Origin: Marinilactibacillus psychrotolerans
Lineage (GTDB): Bacteria > Bacillota > Bacilli > Lactobacillales > Carnobacteriaceae_A
Direction: 5' to 3'
NCBI RefSeq assembly: GCF_900101525.1
Contig: NZ_FMZD01000010.1
Span: forward strand, 36,085 to 100,084
DNA length: 64,000 bases
Below are positions 9,908-19,669 of this stretch, piece by piece. The notes beneath the pieces are model-generated. The model did no database searches and was not told the DNA's origin. It saw nothing but the letters and a program-made list of their open reading frames with translations. The position numbers and the translations under genes were made by a program. The first letter of the stretch is position 1. The number at the start of each line of letters is the position of its first letter.

Positions 9908-10044
9908 AAAAGAGACTGGGACAAAACTAGATAGAATGTAAAACCCGTCAAATCCAGAAAATTCAATCCTTGATTTGACGGGTTTTTTGATTGTTGTACA
10001 CTTCAAATTATGGCTTAATAGAAACTTTTTTCCCAGCCTCTTTT
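9908..10044. repeat. Inverted-repeat intergenic element with internal hairpin
   Basis: The left end (9908-9926) AAAAGAGACTGGGACAAAA and the right end (10026-10044) TTTTTTCCCAGCCTCTTTT are inverted copies with two mismatches. Inside lies a 14-bp perfect hairpin, AAACCCGTCAAATC / GATTTGACGGGTTT (9941-9985), with a T-run after it. Elements with a GAGGCTGGGACA-like end are known as dispersed intergenic repeats in several Firmicutes. This one lies just after tdh and could act as its terminator. No ORF lies within it. Confidence 0.75.
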
Positions 10045-10196
10045 ATAAGTTTAATCAGTCACTATCTTTAAAGATTTAATATTTTAATTAGTCTAAACAC
10101 TAATTATCTTTACCAGAATCTACTATAAATAGTAAAACATTTGACTTGATCAAGCATTCTTGGTTTTAAAATATTCTTTCTAGAAGAATGACTTAA

Positions 10197-10880
10197 TCAG
10201 TTATCTCTATTGACTTCTTCGACAATGGGTCCTTCACTAGTGCCCACAATGACTGTATTCACACAATCCAAGAAAAGACCATGTTCAACGACTCCAGTAA
10301 GAGAATCTAACCATTTTGCTAATTCATGGGGATTTTCAATTACACCCAGATTCAGATCAATTATTAAGTTTCCAGCATCTGTTACAAGGCGTTCTCCCTC
10401 TTTATTGTTTCTCCAAGTTGGTTTATATCCTTTTTCCTTAAATAAATTGAATAACTGTCCTGAACCAAACTGAATAACTTCTACTGGCAAAGGAAATGCT
10501 CCTAATTTTTCTACAAGCTTTGTTTCATCAACAATCCATATATTTCTATCAGAAAGATTCGCTACAATTTTTTCGAATAAATGAGCTGCTCCTCCACCTT
10601 TGATCCCATTATATTGACTAGAGATTTCATCTGCACCATCAATAGTTAGATCAATTTTTTCAACTTCATCTATATCTTTTAAAGGAATATCTAAATCTCT
10701 TGCATGATCCGCAGTTTCATATGAGGTCGTTACCCCGACAATATTCAGCCCTTCTTCTTTAACCCGTTTACCCAACGCTTCTACCATATAATATGCCGTT
10801 GATCCTGTTCCTAACCCCACTGTCATACCATTTTTCACAAATTCAGCAGCTTTATACCCTACCATTTCTTTTAAATTCAT
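10197..10880 (-). CDS. rpiA: Ribose-5-phosphate isomerase A
   Basis: Interconverts ribose 5-phosphate and ribulose 5-phosphate in the non-oxidative pentose phosphate path. Substrate-binding [15 protein letters not shown] (22-36), catalytic acid loop DGADEIS (81-87), [11 protein letters not shown] near 95, and K121 in [10 protein letters not shown] are all in place. The 227-residue length is normal. It stands alone with its own promoter region. The 180-bp space to the divergent amidohydrolase holds a small palindrome, GTACAATTGTAC (10931-10942), near the promoter. Confidence 0.94.
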   Translation of the reverse strand: MNLKEMVGYKAAEFVKNGMTVGLGTGSTAYYMVEALGKRVKEEGLNIVGVTTSYETADHARDLDIPLKDIDEVEKIDLTIDGADEISSQYNGIKGGGAAHLFEKIVANLSDRNIWIVDETKLVEKLGAFPLPVEVIQFGSGQLFNLFKEKGYKPTWRNNKEGERLVTDAGNLIIDLNLGVIENPHELAKWLDSLTGVVEHGLFLDCVNTVIVGTSEGPIVEEVNRDN

Positions 10881-11061
10881 AAAAATCGTCCTTCCCTATC
10901 TTATTTGCTCTATGTATCGCTTTCATATCAGTACAATTGTACCATAAATTTAATTCATTCTATGAATCGAATTCTAAAATAATTCTTTCTTAAATCCTAC
11001 TTTCTTTCTAAGATTAAAAAATGATATAATAATTATTAAAATATTCTAACGGAGTGAGTTT

Positions 11062-12261
11062 ATGCATACCATCTTGCCTTCAAAATTAATAGCTACAATT
11101 AAAGCTCATGAGCAAACCGTGCTTGATTATAGAAGAAAGTTACATGAATTCCCGGAATTATCTTTCAAAGAGGTTAAAACAAGCCAATTTATTTTTGATG
11201 AAATGAGTGCTCTTAATAATGTTGAAGTTACTCGTCCAACAAAAACTTCTGTGTTAGTAAAAATTACTGGAGCAAAGCCTGGATTAAAAATCGGGTTACG
11301 TGCAGATATTGATGCTTTGCCTATTCAAGAAGACCGTCCTGATATTCCATTCGCTTCAACTGTAAATGGAGTTATGCATGCTTGCGGTCATGATGGTCAC
11401 ACGGCTTTATTATTAACAGCGACCAAAATCTTATCTGAACATACTGATCAATTAGAAGGCGAAATATATAGCATTTTTCAGCATGCTGAAGAAAGCCATC
11501 CTGGTGGAGCAAAAGAAATGGTAGCCACCGGTTTATTTGATGATTTTGATTTTATATATGGTCATCATCTTGTTTCTAGTTTGGATACAGGATTTATTGA
11601 TATCAAAACTGGGGCTTGTTCTGGGAATTCAGACCGCTATGATGTGACGATCTATGGAAAAGGTGGACACGCAGCAAGCCCTCACGAGACCAACGATCCT
11701 GTCATTATTGGCGCTCAAATTATCGAAAAATTCCAAACAATTATCTCTCGTAAACTAGATCCTTTAACTTCAGGCATTATTTCAAATACTGTTTTCCAAG
11801 CTGGAGATCCCAATGCTAAAAACATTATTCCTGATCAAATTATGCTAGGTGGAAGCGTACGAACCTTCGATGCAGATGTAAGAGCCTTAATTGAAGTCGA
11901 GATGGAGCGAGTAATCCGTGGGACTTGTGATAGTTACGGTGCTACGTATACTTTTAATTTCCGGCATGGTTATGCAAGTGTAATCAATAATATAGAAACG
12001 ACTGAAATAGTAGAAAAAATCTCAAGAGAACTTTATCCTGAACAAATCGTTTCTTTACCACCATTTATGGGAGGAGAAGATTTTTCTGCCTTTTCAGCTA
12101 TCGTTCCTTCAACGTACTTATTTATAGGTTCTAGAAATGAAGAATTAGGATTTGATTTCCCACACCATCATCCAAAATTTGGACTAGACGAGAACAGTTT
12201 TTTGACTGGGATCACATTATTTGTCAGTGTGGCGATGAATTATTCAAGATTAGCTAAGTAA
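11062..12261 (+). CDS. M20 family amidohydrolase (N-acyl-amino-acid or hippurate hydrolase type)
   Basis: A zinc-dependent amidase that removes an acyl group from an N-acylated amino acid. Metal-binding and catalytic blocks are visible: RRKLHEFPELSFKE near 27, GLRADIDALPIQED near 78, MHACGHDGHTALLL near 110, and HAEESHPGGAKEMV near 146. A dimerisation domain occupies roughly residues 185-300. The 399-residue length fits the IAA-amino acid/hippurate hydrolase group. The true acyl substrate cannot be read from sequence. It ends at a hairpin shared with the convergent potD. Confidence 0.85.
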   Translation: MHTILPSKLIATIKAHEQTVLDYRRKLHEFPELSFKEVKTSQFIFDEMSALNNVEVTRPTKTSVLVKITGAKPGLKIGLRADIDALPIQEDRPDIPFASTVNGVMHACGHDGHTALLLTATKILSEHTDQLEGEIYSIFQHAEESHPGGAKEMVATGLFDDFDFIYGHHLVSSLDTGFIDIKTGACSGNSDRYDVTIYGKGGHAASPHETNDPVIIGAQIIEKFQTIISRKLDPLTSGIISNTVFQAGDPNAKNIIPDQIMLGGSVRTFDADVRALIEVEMERVIRGTCDSYGATYTFNFRHGYASVINNIETTEIVEKISRELYPEQIVSLPPFMGGEDFSAFSAIVPSTYLFIGSRNEELGFDFPHHHPKFGLDENSFLTGITLFVSVAMNYSRLAK

Positions 12262-12275
12262 AATAGTCGAATAAA

Positions 12276-12358
12276 AAAGCCTTACTCTACTGGTATGATC
12301 CTGCTAGATAATCTACTTGATTATCCGCAATCAATCAGTAAGTAAGGCTTTTTCATTA
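12276..12358. terminator. Bidirectional terminator between amidohydrolase and potD
   Basis: AAAAAGCCTTACT and AGTAAGGCTTTTT form a stem around a long, partly paired loop. The arms carry A- and T-runs on both sides, so it can serve both convergent transcripts. Confidence 0.7.
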
Positions 12359-12359
12359 C

Positions 12360-13436
12360 TTAATCCCTTCTCAGCATTTTAAATTCTAAAAATAAATCAT
12401 TATATTTTCCAAGATACTCAAAGCCAATATTTTCATAGACTTCAAGATTTTTCATCATTTCATCTGTTGGATAAAATTGTACATCATTTACGGTTTCTTC
12501 TGGCAATAGTGCCATAGCATCTTGATTAGGTGTGCTGTATCCAATGTAGTCTGCATTTTGTGCAGCCACTTCTGGATCTAGCATAAAATTGATAAAAGCA
12601 TATGCAGCTTCTTTATTTTGAGCTGTTTTAGGAATAACCATATTATCAAACCATAGGTTGGACCCTTCTTCAGGGAGTATATAATGCAGAGATTCATTTT
12701 CCCACATCATATCTGCAGCTTCCCCGGAGAATGTAACCGCAATGGATGCTTCTTCTTGGATCATATACATCTTGATTTCATCAGCTACTAGTGCTTTGAC
12801 ATTTGGTGCCAAACCTTTCAACAATTCAAATGCTTCAGTCAGTTCTTCATCATTTTTTGAGTTTAAAGAGTACCCTTTTGTCTGTAGTCCAATTCCGATA
12901 ATCTCTCTTGCTCCATCAATTAGCATAATATCTTCTCTATACTTAGACTTCCAGAGATCACTCCACGACTTTATTTCTTCCCCGTCAATCATTTTATCAT
13001 TATAGACAATTCCTAAAGTTCCCCAAAAATAAGGAATAGAATATTGGTTATCTGGGTCAAAAGCTAAGTCTAAAAAGGCTGGATCAATATGCTCTAATCC
13101 CTCTATCTTTGAATGATCCAGTGGAAGAACTAACTCTTCTTGTATCATTCGATCGATCATATACTCACTCGGTATGGCCAAATCATAGGCCGTACCACCT
13201 TGCTGTACTTTTGTATACATGGCTTCGTTTGAATCAAAAGTCTCGTAAACTACCCGATACCCAGTTTCTTCTTCAAATTGGTCAAGCAAATCTGGATCGA
13301 TATAGTCTCCCCAGTTAAAAATATTCAGCGTATCCGAGCTTGCTGAGCCTTCCGAACGATCTACATACAGACTACTAATATACAAAATACTAGTAATACC
13401 TAAAATCATTGCAGCTAACTGTATGAGCTTTTTCAT
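12360..13436 (-). CDS. potD: Spermidine/putrescine ABC transporter substrate-binding protein PotD
   Basis: Extracellular polyamine receptor of the PotABCD importer. The mature part starts at LNIFNWGDYIDPDLLDQF, then YETFDSNEAMYTKVQQGG and YDLAIPSEYMIDRM, the PotD fingerprint. NLWFDNMVIPKTAQN and YAFINFMLDPEVAAQN close the C-terminal domain. The N-terminal hydrophobic segment (residues 5-23) lacks a lipobox Cys, so it is likely kept as a membrane-anchored protein. It overlaps potC by one base as the last gene of the operon. Confidence 0.93.
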   Translation of the reverse strand: MKKLIQLAAMILGITSILYISSLYVDRSEGSASSDTLNIFNWGDYIDPDLLDQFEEETGYRVVYETFDSNEAMYTKVQQGGTAYDLAIPSEYMIDRMIQEELVLPLDHSKIEGLEHIDPAFLDLAFDPDNQYSIPYFWGTLGIVYNDKMIDGEEIKSWSDLWKSKYREDIMLIDGAREIIGIGLQTKGYSLNSKNDEELTEAFELLKGLAPNVKALVADEIKMYMIQEEASIAVTFSGEAADMMWENESLHYILPEEGSNLWFDNMVIPKTAQNKEAAYAFINFMLDPEVAAQNADYIGYSTPNQDAMALLPEETVNDVQFYPTDEMMKNLEVYENIGFEYLGKYNDLFLEFKMLRRD

Positions 13437-14275
13437 TAAGGAGACACCGCCTTTTGATGATTTGTAGGGTCTATATTCGTTAGTTTACGTTTTCTGTTTC
13501 GCTGTTGTTGTTGAATAAAATAGTATCCGCTAACCAATCCTAATGCAAGGATAAATAAAATCGTGCTTAGCGCATTAATTTCCAAGCTGATCCCTTGTCT
13601 TGCTCTAGAATAAATTTCCACTGATAGTGTAGCAAACCCATTTCCAGTTACAAAGAATGTCACAGCAAAGTCATCTATAGAATAGGTAAACGCCATAAAA
13701 TATCCTGCTAATATTCCTGGGGTAATACTGGGAATAATGACACTCTTTAATACTTGCCAGTTATTGGCCCCTAAATCTTTTGCTGCGGTAATCATATTCA
13801 GATTCATTTCTTGTAATTTTGGTAACACCATGAGAACAACAATAGGAATACTGAATGCAATATGTGAGAACAATACAGAATAGAATCCTAATCGAAATCC
13901 TGCCATGGTAAAGAGTAATAAAAAACTAGCACCTATAATTACGTCTGGAGAAACAAGCAGAACATTATTCAATCCTAATAAAGACACTTGCGTTTTTCTC
14001 TGTTTAACGAAGAAAATACCGATTGCGCCAAGTGTTCCAATAATTGTAGCTATTAAAGAAGAAAGCAATGCGACTCTAAACGTATCCAAGGCTATTCGAA
14101 TCAATCGAGTATCATTCGCAAGCGCTCCATAATGTTCGGTTGTAAAGCCCGTAAACTCATTCATCGTTCCAGCTTGATTAAACGAATAATAGATTAAATA
14201 GATAATAGGCGTATAAAGCAGAGCGAATATTAAAAACAAATAGGCATTGGACCAACTAAATTTTAATTTTTTCAC
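13436..14275 (-). CDS. potC: Spermidine/putrescine ABC transporter permease PotC
   Basis: Second permease of the polyamine importer. It has about six membrane segments, with the EAA loop MITAAKDLGANNWQVLKSVIIPSI near residue 157 and the typical PotC block GYFMAFTYSIDDFAVTFFVTG. The 279-residue length is usual. The start overlaps the potB stop by four bases (ATGA type). Confidence 0.93.
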   Translation of the reverse strand: MKKLKFSWSNAYLFLIFALLYTPIIYLIYYSFNQAGTMNEFTGFTTEHYGALANDTRLIRIALDTFRVALLSSLIATIIGTLGAIGIFFVKQRKTQVSLLGLNNVLLVSPDVIIGASFLLLFTMAGFRLGFYSVLFSHIAFSIPIVVLMVLPKLQEMNLNMITAAKDLGANNWQVLKSVIIPSITPGILAGYFMAFTYSIDDFAVTFFVTGNGFATLSVEIYSRARQGISLEINALSTILFILALGLVSGYYFIQQQQRNRKRKLTNIDPTNHQKAVSP

Positions 14276-15084
14276 TGTTTACGAGCCTCCTTTTTTCGTC
14301 CAGAGGTCAGCAGCATTATGATAATCATCAATAATATCAATACGATACCAATCGTAGAACCCATTCCCCAGTTCTGTGTGACAAGAAAATGCTGTTCAAT
14401 AGCTGTTCCCAAAGTAACGACTCGATTTCCACCAATCAATCTTGTTAACATAAATAATGATAGCGACGGAATGAATACAACTTGGATCCCACTTCTTACC
14501 CCTGAAAGTGATAAGGGAAAAACAACCGTTTTGAAAGTGTCCCAACTACTCGCTCCTAAATCGCGGCTAGCATGCAGCAAAGTAGAATCGATCTCTTCAA
14601 TTGCATTGTATATAGGAAGGAGCATAAATGGAATTTCAATATAAGTTGCAACTAACAGGAAACTTGCATTGGTAAAGAGTAATTGCTGCCTACCGATTCC
14701 GATCCAGTCAAAAAATCCATTTATACTACCGTCCTGGCTCAATAAACCAATAAACGCATAAGCTTTAAGCAATACATTGATCCATGTAGGTAAAATTAAC
14801 AAAAGCATCCATAAGTCTTTACGTTTTGTTTGTGTTAAAAAGTAAGCAGTTGGATAACTGATACAAAAGGTGATGAGCGTAATGATAAAAGCGTAAATAA
14901 ATGATTGTAAGGTCATGATTAAATACGTAGCCGAAGTGAAATACGTTAGAATATTATCAAATGTAAACGCTCCATCTATTCCAATAAACGATTGATATAC
15001 AAGTAACCCGATTGGAATAAGAACAAATAAACCGATCCAGATAAAATAAGGGAAAAAGAGCACTCTATTTTGCTTAGACGTCAT
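14272..15084 (-). CDS. potB: Spermidine/putrescine ABC transporter permease PotB
   Basis: First permease of the polyamine importer. It has six membrane segments, starting at [19 protein letters not shown]. The EAA loop is [20 protein letters not shown], followed by [20 protein letters not shown], which is conserved in PotB. The start lies 11 bases inside the potA 3' end, so it depends on potA translation. Confidence 0.93.
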   Translation of the reverse strand: MTSKQNRVLFFPYFIWIGLFVLIPIGLLVYQSFIGIDGAFTFDNILTYFTSATYLIMTLQSFIYAFIITLITFCISYPTAYFLTQTKRKDLWMLLLILPTWINVLLKAYAFIGLLSQDGSINGFFDWIGIGRQQLLFTNASFLLVATYIEIPFMLLPIYNAIEEIDSTLLHASRDLGASSWDTFKTVVFPLSLSGVRSGIQVVFIPSLSLFMLTRLIGGNRVVTLGTAIEQHFLVTQNWGMGSTIGIVLILLMIIIMLLTSGRKKEARKQ

Positions 15085-16228
15085 AGTTTAACTCCACTCC
15101 CTTTTCGATATCAATAGCGGCTTGTACACTAGTGCCACTATTAATTGCATATTCTGCTAGACGAGTATTGAAAGCTTCTTCTGTTTCTCCTATACGCATA
15201 ATATGAATATCTCTTGGTTCAAATGCTAGTCCTACTTCATCACCAACTTCTGCTTTACGCGTTGTATGGACCATCCATTCATTTCCTTCTGGATCTTCTC
15301 CAATAATTTCGTAATGTACCCCTCTGAATAATTGAGATTGAACTTTCACTTTCAGATTGCCAAGCGCTGGTCTAGTCATCACTAAGTCCTCAGGACGAAT
15401 CACGATTTCTACTTGTTCTGCAACATGCATACCCCCATCTACACAGTCAAACACTTTTCCAGCAAATTCAACTTTATAATCCTTAACCATTTTTCCAGTT
15501 ACAATATTGCTCTCTCCAATGAAATCTGCTACATAGTTATTTAAGGGTTCATCATAGATATCAATCGGTGTACCACTTTGAATGATCTCACCTTCTTTCA
15601 TAACGAAAATCTTGTCACTCATGGCTAAAGCTTCTTCCTGATCATGAGTAACGAAAATAAAAGTAATACCCAATCGCTGTTGCAGTTCTCTTAACTCATA
15701 CTGCATTTCTGTCCTTAATTTTAAGTCCAGTGCTGATAAAGGCTCATCCAGCAATAGTATTTCGGGCTCATTAACAAGCGCCCTAGCAATCGCAACTCGC
15801 TGACGCTGTCCACCAGACATTTCCGAAATCTCTCTTGTTTCAAACCCCGTTAAGCGGACAGATTTTAATGCTTCTATGACTTTTTGTTTAATTTGATTTT
15901 TAGGTATTTTTTTAATCTTTAGACCAAACGCAACATTGTCAAACACGTTCATATGAGGAAATAGAGCATAATCTTGAAAAACAGTATTAACTTTCCGTTT
16001 ATTTGGTGGCAGAATATTGACTTTTTTGCCATCTAGAATAATAGCCCCTGAAGTAGCTTGAGTAAAACCGGCAATCAAATTTAAGATTGTTGACTTTCCA
16101 CATCCTGACGGACCTAGCAAGGTATAAAATTTACCCTTCTCTAAATCAAAAGAAATATCTTTTAAAATCATGCTATCATCGAATTGTTTGTGAACATTTT
16201 GAAACGAAATAATGGTATTTTCCGCCAC
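15074..16228 (-). CDS. potA: Spermidine/putrescine ABC transporter ATP-binding protein PotA
   Basis: ATPase of the polyamine importer. Walker A is GPSGCGKST (about 39-47), signature [16 protein letters not shown], Walker [13 protein letters not shown], and switch [16 protein letters not shown]-terminal TOBE-like regulatory domain (about 260-360) carries [11 protein letters not shown]. The start is GTG at 16228 with GGGGAG 8 bases upstream, followed by AENTII. In many Lactobacillales potA follows murB directly; here a separate gene and a terminator lie between. Confidence 0.93.
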   Translation of the reverse strand: MAENTIISFQNVHKQFDDSMILKDISFDLEKGKFYTLLGPSGCGKSTILNLIAGFTQATSGAIILDGKKVNILPPNKRKVNTVFQDYALFPHMNVFDNVAFGLKIKKIPKNQIKQKVIEALKSVRLTGFETREISEMSGGQRQRVAIARALVNEPEILLLDEPLSALDLKLRTEMQYELRELQQRLGITFIFVTHDQEEALAMSDKIFVMKEGEIIQSGTPIDIYDEPLNNYVADFIGESNIVTGKMVKDYKVEFAGKVFDCVDGGMHVAEQVEIVIRPEDLVMTRPALGNLKVKVQSQLFRGVHYEIIGEDPEGNEWMVHTTRKAEVGDEVGLAFEPRDIHIMRIGETEEAFNTRLAEYAINSGTSVQAAIDIEKGVELNYDV

Positions 16229-16270
16229 AGCTTACACTCCCCTTTATCTACTTTTTGTAAAACCTATATA

Positions 16271-16298
16271 ATTATATCTTTACGTAGAATAAAATCAA
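16271..16298 (-). promoter_or_regulatory. Promoter of potABCD
   Basis: On the minus strand, TTGATT (16298-16293), 16 bases, then a perfect TATAAT (16276-16271), about 45 bases upstream of the potA GTG. Confidence 0.6.
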
Positions 16299-16409
16299 TT
16301 GCTATTGTAGATTATATTTTACAATTCAACAGTCGCCCATTCACAATTCAATGCTATTTTCTCCATTAAACGGCTTAATAATGCGCGATCAATTGAAGGC
16401 TATAAAAAA

Positions 16410-16432
16410 CGATCGCTCAAGTAGAACGATCG
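16410..16432 (-). terminator. Terminator downstream of the Gfo/Idh/MocA gene
   Basis: On the minus strand, CGATCGTTC and GAGCGATCG pair over nine positions with a TACTT loop and are followed by six T residues. It separates the murB-oxidoreductase side from potABCD. The rest of the 316-bp spacer (16229-16544) holds only the potA promoter. Confidence 0.8.
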
Positions 16433-16544
16433 CTTTACGGTTCATTTATTATTACACGCTTGTACAGAATACTGAAGCTAATTTTAAAAAAAACTGATAT
16501 TTCCTTTAAATAAATCTTTGTAGTTAATTCATTTTAACCCTTCA

Positions 16545-17459
16545 TTAAAACCCAGCATTTTCTAAAATTTTCTCACAAACTTCGTGACTCTGTAAAACCG
16601 TTTCTAATGATACTGGATTCTCTCCACTTATTTCTACGGTTTCTAAGAAAGCATCAATCATTGGAGCAAATCCTCTTTTAAGCAGTGTATTTTCCCAATC
16701 CCCGTAAGTTTTAATGCCTATACCGAATTCGTCATACTTTGTAAATTCTGTAAGATTTTCCAAGCGCATAGTGGCTGCCGGGCTTTGGACTTCCATCGTT
16801 TCAAGTCTCGCTCCTGATTCTGTATTGACTGAAACCATTATATTAGCTGATTCTGACTCCAGCATTACCCATGCCCTTTTTAGTGCATCTTTTGTTCCCA
16901 CTATTCCTGTATTAATAATTTTGACTGGACCGTCTACCATATGCAATGCTGTATCTATTGGATGAATCATCAAATCATATATACGATATCTTGAGGCTTT
17001 TGTCGGTTGATCAGCCTGATTTTTTTGAAAATAGATCATATTTTTATTCTGAATTTCTTTTAATTCTTTAACTCTTGGTGCAAATCTGCGATTGAATCCT
17101 GTCATTAGTAAAGTATTTGTCTTTTTAGATAGTTTAATCAGTTCTTTAGTTTCCTCTAGTCGATCACTGATTGGTTTATCCACAAATACTGCAATTCTTT
17201 TTTCAAGCATAGCACGAATAATTTCAGCATGGGTAGTCGTAGGAGTGTGAATAAAGACAGCATCTATATCCAAATCCAATAGATCTTCCCAATCTGTATG
17301 TAATTGCTCAGCATTTATTCTATATTTTTCTCCTAAAACTTCTAGTTTTTCTTTATTTCTAGTGCTCAAATGCCATTCTACTTCTGGATGTTCTGTCATC
17401 ATCATGGGTAAATAGGCTTTTTGTGCAATAGTCCCTAATCCAATCACGCCAACTTTCAT
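16545..17459 (-). CDS. Gfo/Idh/MocA family NAD(P)-dependent oxidoreductase
   Basis: A dehydrogenase of the glucose-fructose oxidoreductase family. An N-terminal Rossmann domain has GLGTIAQKAYLPMM (7-20) and IHTPTTTHAEIIRAML. The family motif DKPIS (the EKP motif) sits near residue 94. The C-terminal alpha/beta domain has YDLMIHPIDTALHM, where the His may take part in catalysis. The 304-residue length is short but complete. The substrate, probably a sugar or cyclitol derivative, cannot be told. It lies between murB and potABCD, where related bacteria usually have no gene. Confidence 0.8.
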   Translation of the reverse strand: MKVGVIGLGTIAQKAYLPMMMTEHPEVEWHLSTRNKEKLEVLGEKYRINAEQLHTDWEDLLDLDIDAVFIHTPTTTHAEIIRAMLEKRIAVFVDKPISDRLEETKELIKLSKKTNTLLMTGFNRRFAPRVKELKEIQNKNMIYFQKNQADQPTKASRYRIYDLMIHPIDTALHMVDGPVKIINTGIVGTKDALKRAWVMLESESANIMVSVNTESGARLETMEVQSPAATMRLENLTEFTKYDEFGIGIKTYGDWENTLLKRGFAPMIDAFLETVEISGENPVSLETVLQSHEVCEKILENAGF

Positions 17460-17604
17460 TTAACTTCCTCCTAATATTTTATAATTCTTTTCTACTTTCT
17501 TCTTATATTATATAGAATTTTAAGCGTTTTAATATAATAAAATAATAAAAGCATACCTATCAGACATTTTTATTTTAAAAATAGTCTTCCTTGTATGCGT
17601 TTAT

Positions 17605-18612
17605 TTAAAGCTCATCAGCTAGTTGAACGGATTGTTCAGCATTAATTTTCTTCTTGAACTCTGTTGTAGCTTTTTTGATGATATTCTTCGCATGTACAAT
17701 CTCGGTTTCAGTTGGATCTTCCCCAATAATGCGGACTTCAGTTTCTAATTGAACATCGTCTTTATCTAAAATAACCTCTTTAATATGTTCGATCAATTCA
17801 ATATAATCTGTTGCTGTTGCCTGATTTACATTTACAATAAAACCTGCATGTTTTGTAGAGATCTGAGCTCCACCCCAAACTAACCCTTGTAACCCTGCTT
17901 CTTGAATAAGCTTACCTGTAAAGTAGCCTGTTGGACGTTTAAATACTGACCCGCACGAAGGATATTCAAGAGGTTGTTTTGTTGTACGAAGCATTGTTAA
18001 TTCATTCATACGCTCGATAATTTTTTCTTGATCCCCTTCATTTAGTAAAAATGTCACATCAATTACGATATCACCTGTCTGCTGAATTTTGCTGTTTCGA
18101 TAAACAAATTCCATTTCTTCATTTGTTACTTCTTTTAATTCTCCTGTACGAGATAGTACAGTAACTTTTTGAATGACATCTTTAACTTCTCCATCGTAGG
18201 CTCCAGCATTCATGAAGACAGCACCACCTACACTCCCGGGAATCCCGCAAGCAAATTCAAGTCCGCTCAAACTGAAACCAGAAGCTTTCTTACTAACATC
18301 AATCAAAGCGGCACCAGCTTGTGCAACGATAGTCTTTTCATGTACAGAAATCTGATCCATTTCAGTTAAAATCAGTGTGACTCCACGGATCCCACCGTCT
18401 TTAACGATTAAATTACTGGCATTCCCTAAAATGGTCAACGGCCAATTTTTTTCATGAATATAAGTTACGATTTCTGCGATTTCTTCTTTTCTTTTAGGGA
18501 ATACTAGTGCATCTGCAGGTCCACCAGTTTTTGTATAAGTATAATGTGCTAAGGGTTCATTTATTTTAATAATTGAATCTTTAAATTTTTGTTGGAATAT
18601 TTTTAAGTCCAT
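17605..18612 (-). CDS. murB: UDP-N-acetylenolpyruvoylglucosamine reductase MurB
   Basis: FAD enzyme that reduces UDP-GlcNAc-enolpyruvate with NADPH to UDP-MurNAc for peptidoglycan. The FAD-binding part has YTYTKTGGPADALVFP and GNASNLIVKDGGIRGV. SGLEFACGIPGSVGGAVFMNAGAY and YRNSKIQQ form the active site region. SCGSVFKRPTGYFTGKLIQEAGL supplies the catalytic Ser, and the C-terminus has AGFIVN with the conserved Glu in LETEVRIIGE. At 335 residues it has a short acidic/basic C-terminal extension beyond the usual end near 300. Confidence 0.94.
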   Translation of the reverse strand: MDLKIFQQKFKDSIIKINEPLAHYTYTKTGGPADALVFPKRKEEIAEIVTYIHEKNWPLTILGNASNLIVKDGGIRGVTLILTEMDQISVHEKTIVAQAGAALIDVSKKASGFSLSGLEFACGIPGSVGGAVFMNAGAYDGEVKDVIQKVTVLSRTGELKEVTNEEMEFVYRNSKIQQTGDIVIDVTFLLNEGDQEKIIERMNELTMLRTTKQPLEYPSCGSVFKRPTGYFTGKLIQEAGLQGLVWGGAQISTKHAGFIVNVNQATATDYIELIEHIKEVILDKDDVQLETEVRIIGEDPTETEIVHAKNIIKKATTEFKKKINAEQSVQLADEL

Positions 18613-18869
18613 GTATCTTTACGTTCCTCTCAATTAATATCCGTTCTAGTCTGGTAGGCAATTTTCTGAAAAACTAAATTATCAGTTTTTTTTATTCTAA
18701 CATGAATATACCATATGTAATAGTTATAATTCTAATTGTAACTAAACCGTCAACCTTTTCACTCTAAAACATCATCATTCATTAATGAATGTACAACTCT
18801 AATCTTTCGTTTTTACATTCCAGATTAAATTAGATATGATTAGAGTAACATATATTGGAGGAATTACTT

Positions 18870-19625
18870 ATGAAATTGATATCTTGGAACGTAAATGGCT
18901 TACGTGCAATTGTTCAAAAAGATTTTCTGAATCAATTCAAAGATCTAGATGCTGATTTTTTCTGCTTACAAGAAATCAAACTGCAAGAAGGACAAATCGA
19001 CTTGGAATTTGATGGATATACTTCCTATTGGAATTATGCAGATAAAAAAGGGTATTCTGGAACAGCTATCTATACTAAATATGATCCAACAAAGGTTATC
19101 TATGGAATCGGTATTGATGAACATGATTCAGAAGGTAGAGTAATCACCTTAGAGTATGATGATTACTTCATTGTTACTTGCTATACGCCTAACTCTCAGT
19201 CAGAATTGAAGCGTATTGATTATCGTTTACGCTGGGAAAAAGACTTTCAGGCTTATATTCGGTCCCTTGATTCTGTAAAACCGGTAATTTTATGTGGAGA
19301 TCTAAATGTGGCTCATAAAGATATAGACTTAAAAAATCCTGATAACAATCGCAGCAGTGCTGGATTTTCTGATGAAGAACGTTCTCAGTTTACAGCATTC
19401 TTGCAAAGTGGATTTATAGATACTTTCCGCTATTTTTATCCTGACCAGGAAGAGATCTATTCTTGGTGGAATTACCGATTTGGAGCTAGAAAGCGAAATG
19501 CAGGATGGCGTATTGATTACTTTATAGTTTCAAAACAGTTAGAAGACAAATTAGTAGATGCTAAGATCCATACTGACTATACCGGTTCAGATCATTGCCC
19601 AGTGGAACTACAGATAGACTTATAA
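18870..19625 (+). CDS. exoA: Exodeoxyribonuclease III / AP endonuclease
   Basis: Repairs abasic sites and trims 3' ends of DNA. It is an exonuclease-endonuclease-phosphatase fold enzyme with metal and catalytic blocks SWNVNGLRAI (from residue 5), LQEIKLQEG (Glu 35), CYTPNSQ, GDLNVAHKDIDL, and the C-terminal WRIDYFIVS and TGSDHCPVEL. I chose the ATG at 18870, with GGAGGAAT 6 bases before it. A TTG 15 bases upstream would put the ribosome site inside the gene. The resulting 251 residues match ExoA of Bacillus-type bacteria. Confidence 0.92.
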   Translation: MKLISWNVNGLRAIVQKDFLNQFKDLDADFFCLQEIKLQEGQIDLEFDGYTSYWNYADKKGYSGTAIYTKYDPTKVIYGIGIDEHDSEGRVITLEYDDYFIVTCYTPNSQSELKRIDYRLRWEKDFQAYIRSLDSVKPVILCGDLNVAHKDIDLKNPDNNRSSAGFSDEERSQFTAFLQSGFIDTFRYFYPDQEEIYSWWNYRFGARKRNAGWRIDYFIVSKQLEDKLVDAKIHTDYTGSDHCPVELQIDL

Positions 19626-19627
19626 AA

Positions 19628-19665
19628 ACAAAAGACTTTCTTGAGAAATTCAATAAAGTCTTTGT
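19628..19665. terminator. Weak bidirectional hairpin between exoA and sulP
   Basis: AAAGACTTT and AAAGTCTTT lie about 15 bases apart with A- and T-rich flanks. They can form a short hairpin between two convergent genes. Confidence 0.5.
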
Positions 19666-19669
19666 GCTT

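Noticed and set aside
10931..10942. GTACAATTGTAC palindrome upstream of rpiA as an operator
   Set aside because: Short, AT-rich and overlapping a possible -10 region; no matching second site or nearby regulator gene.
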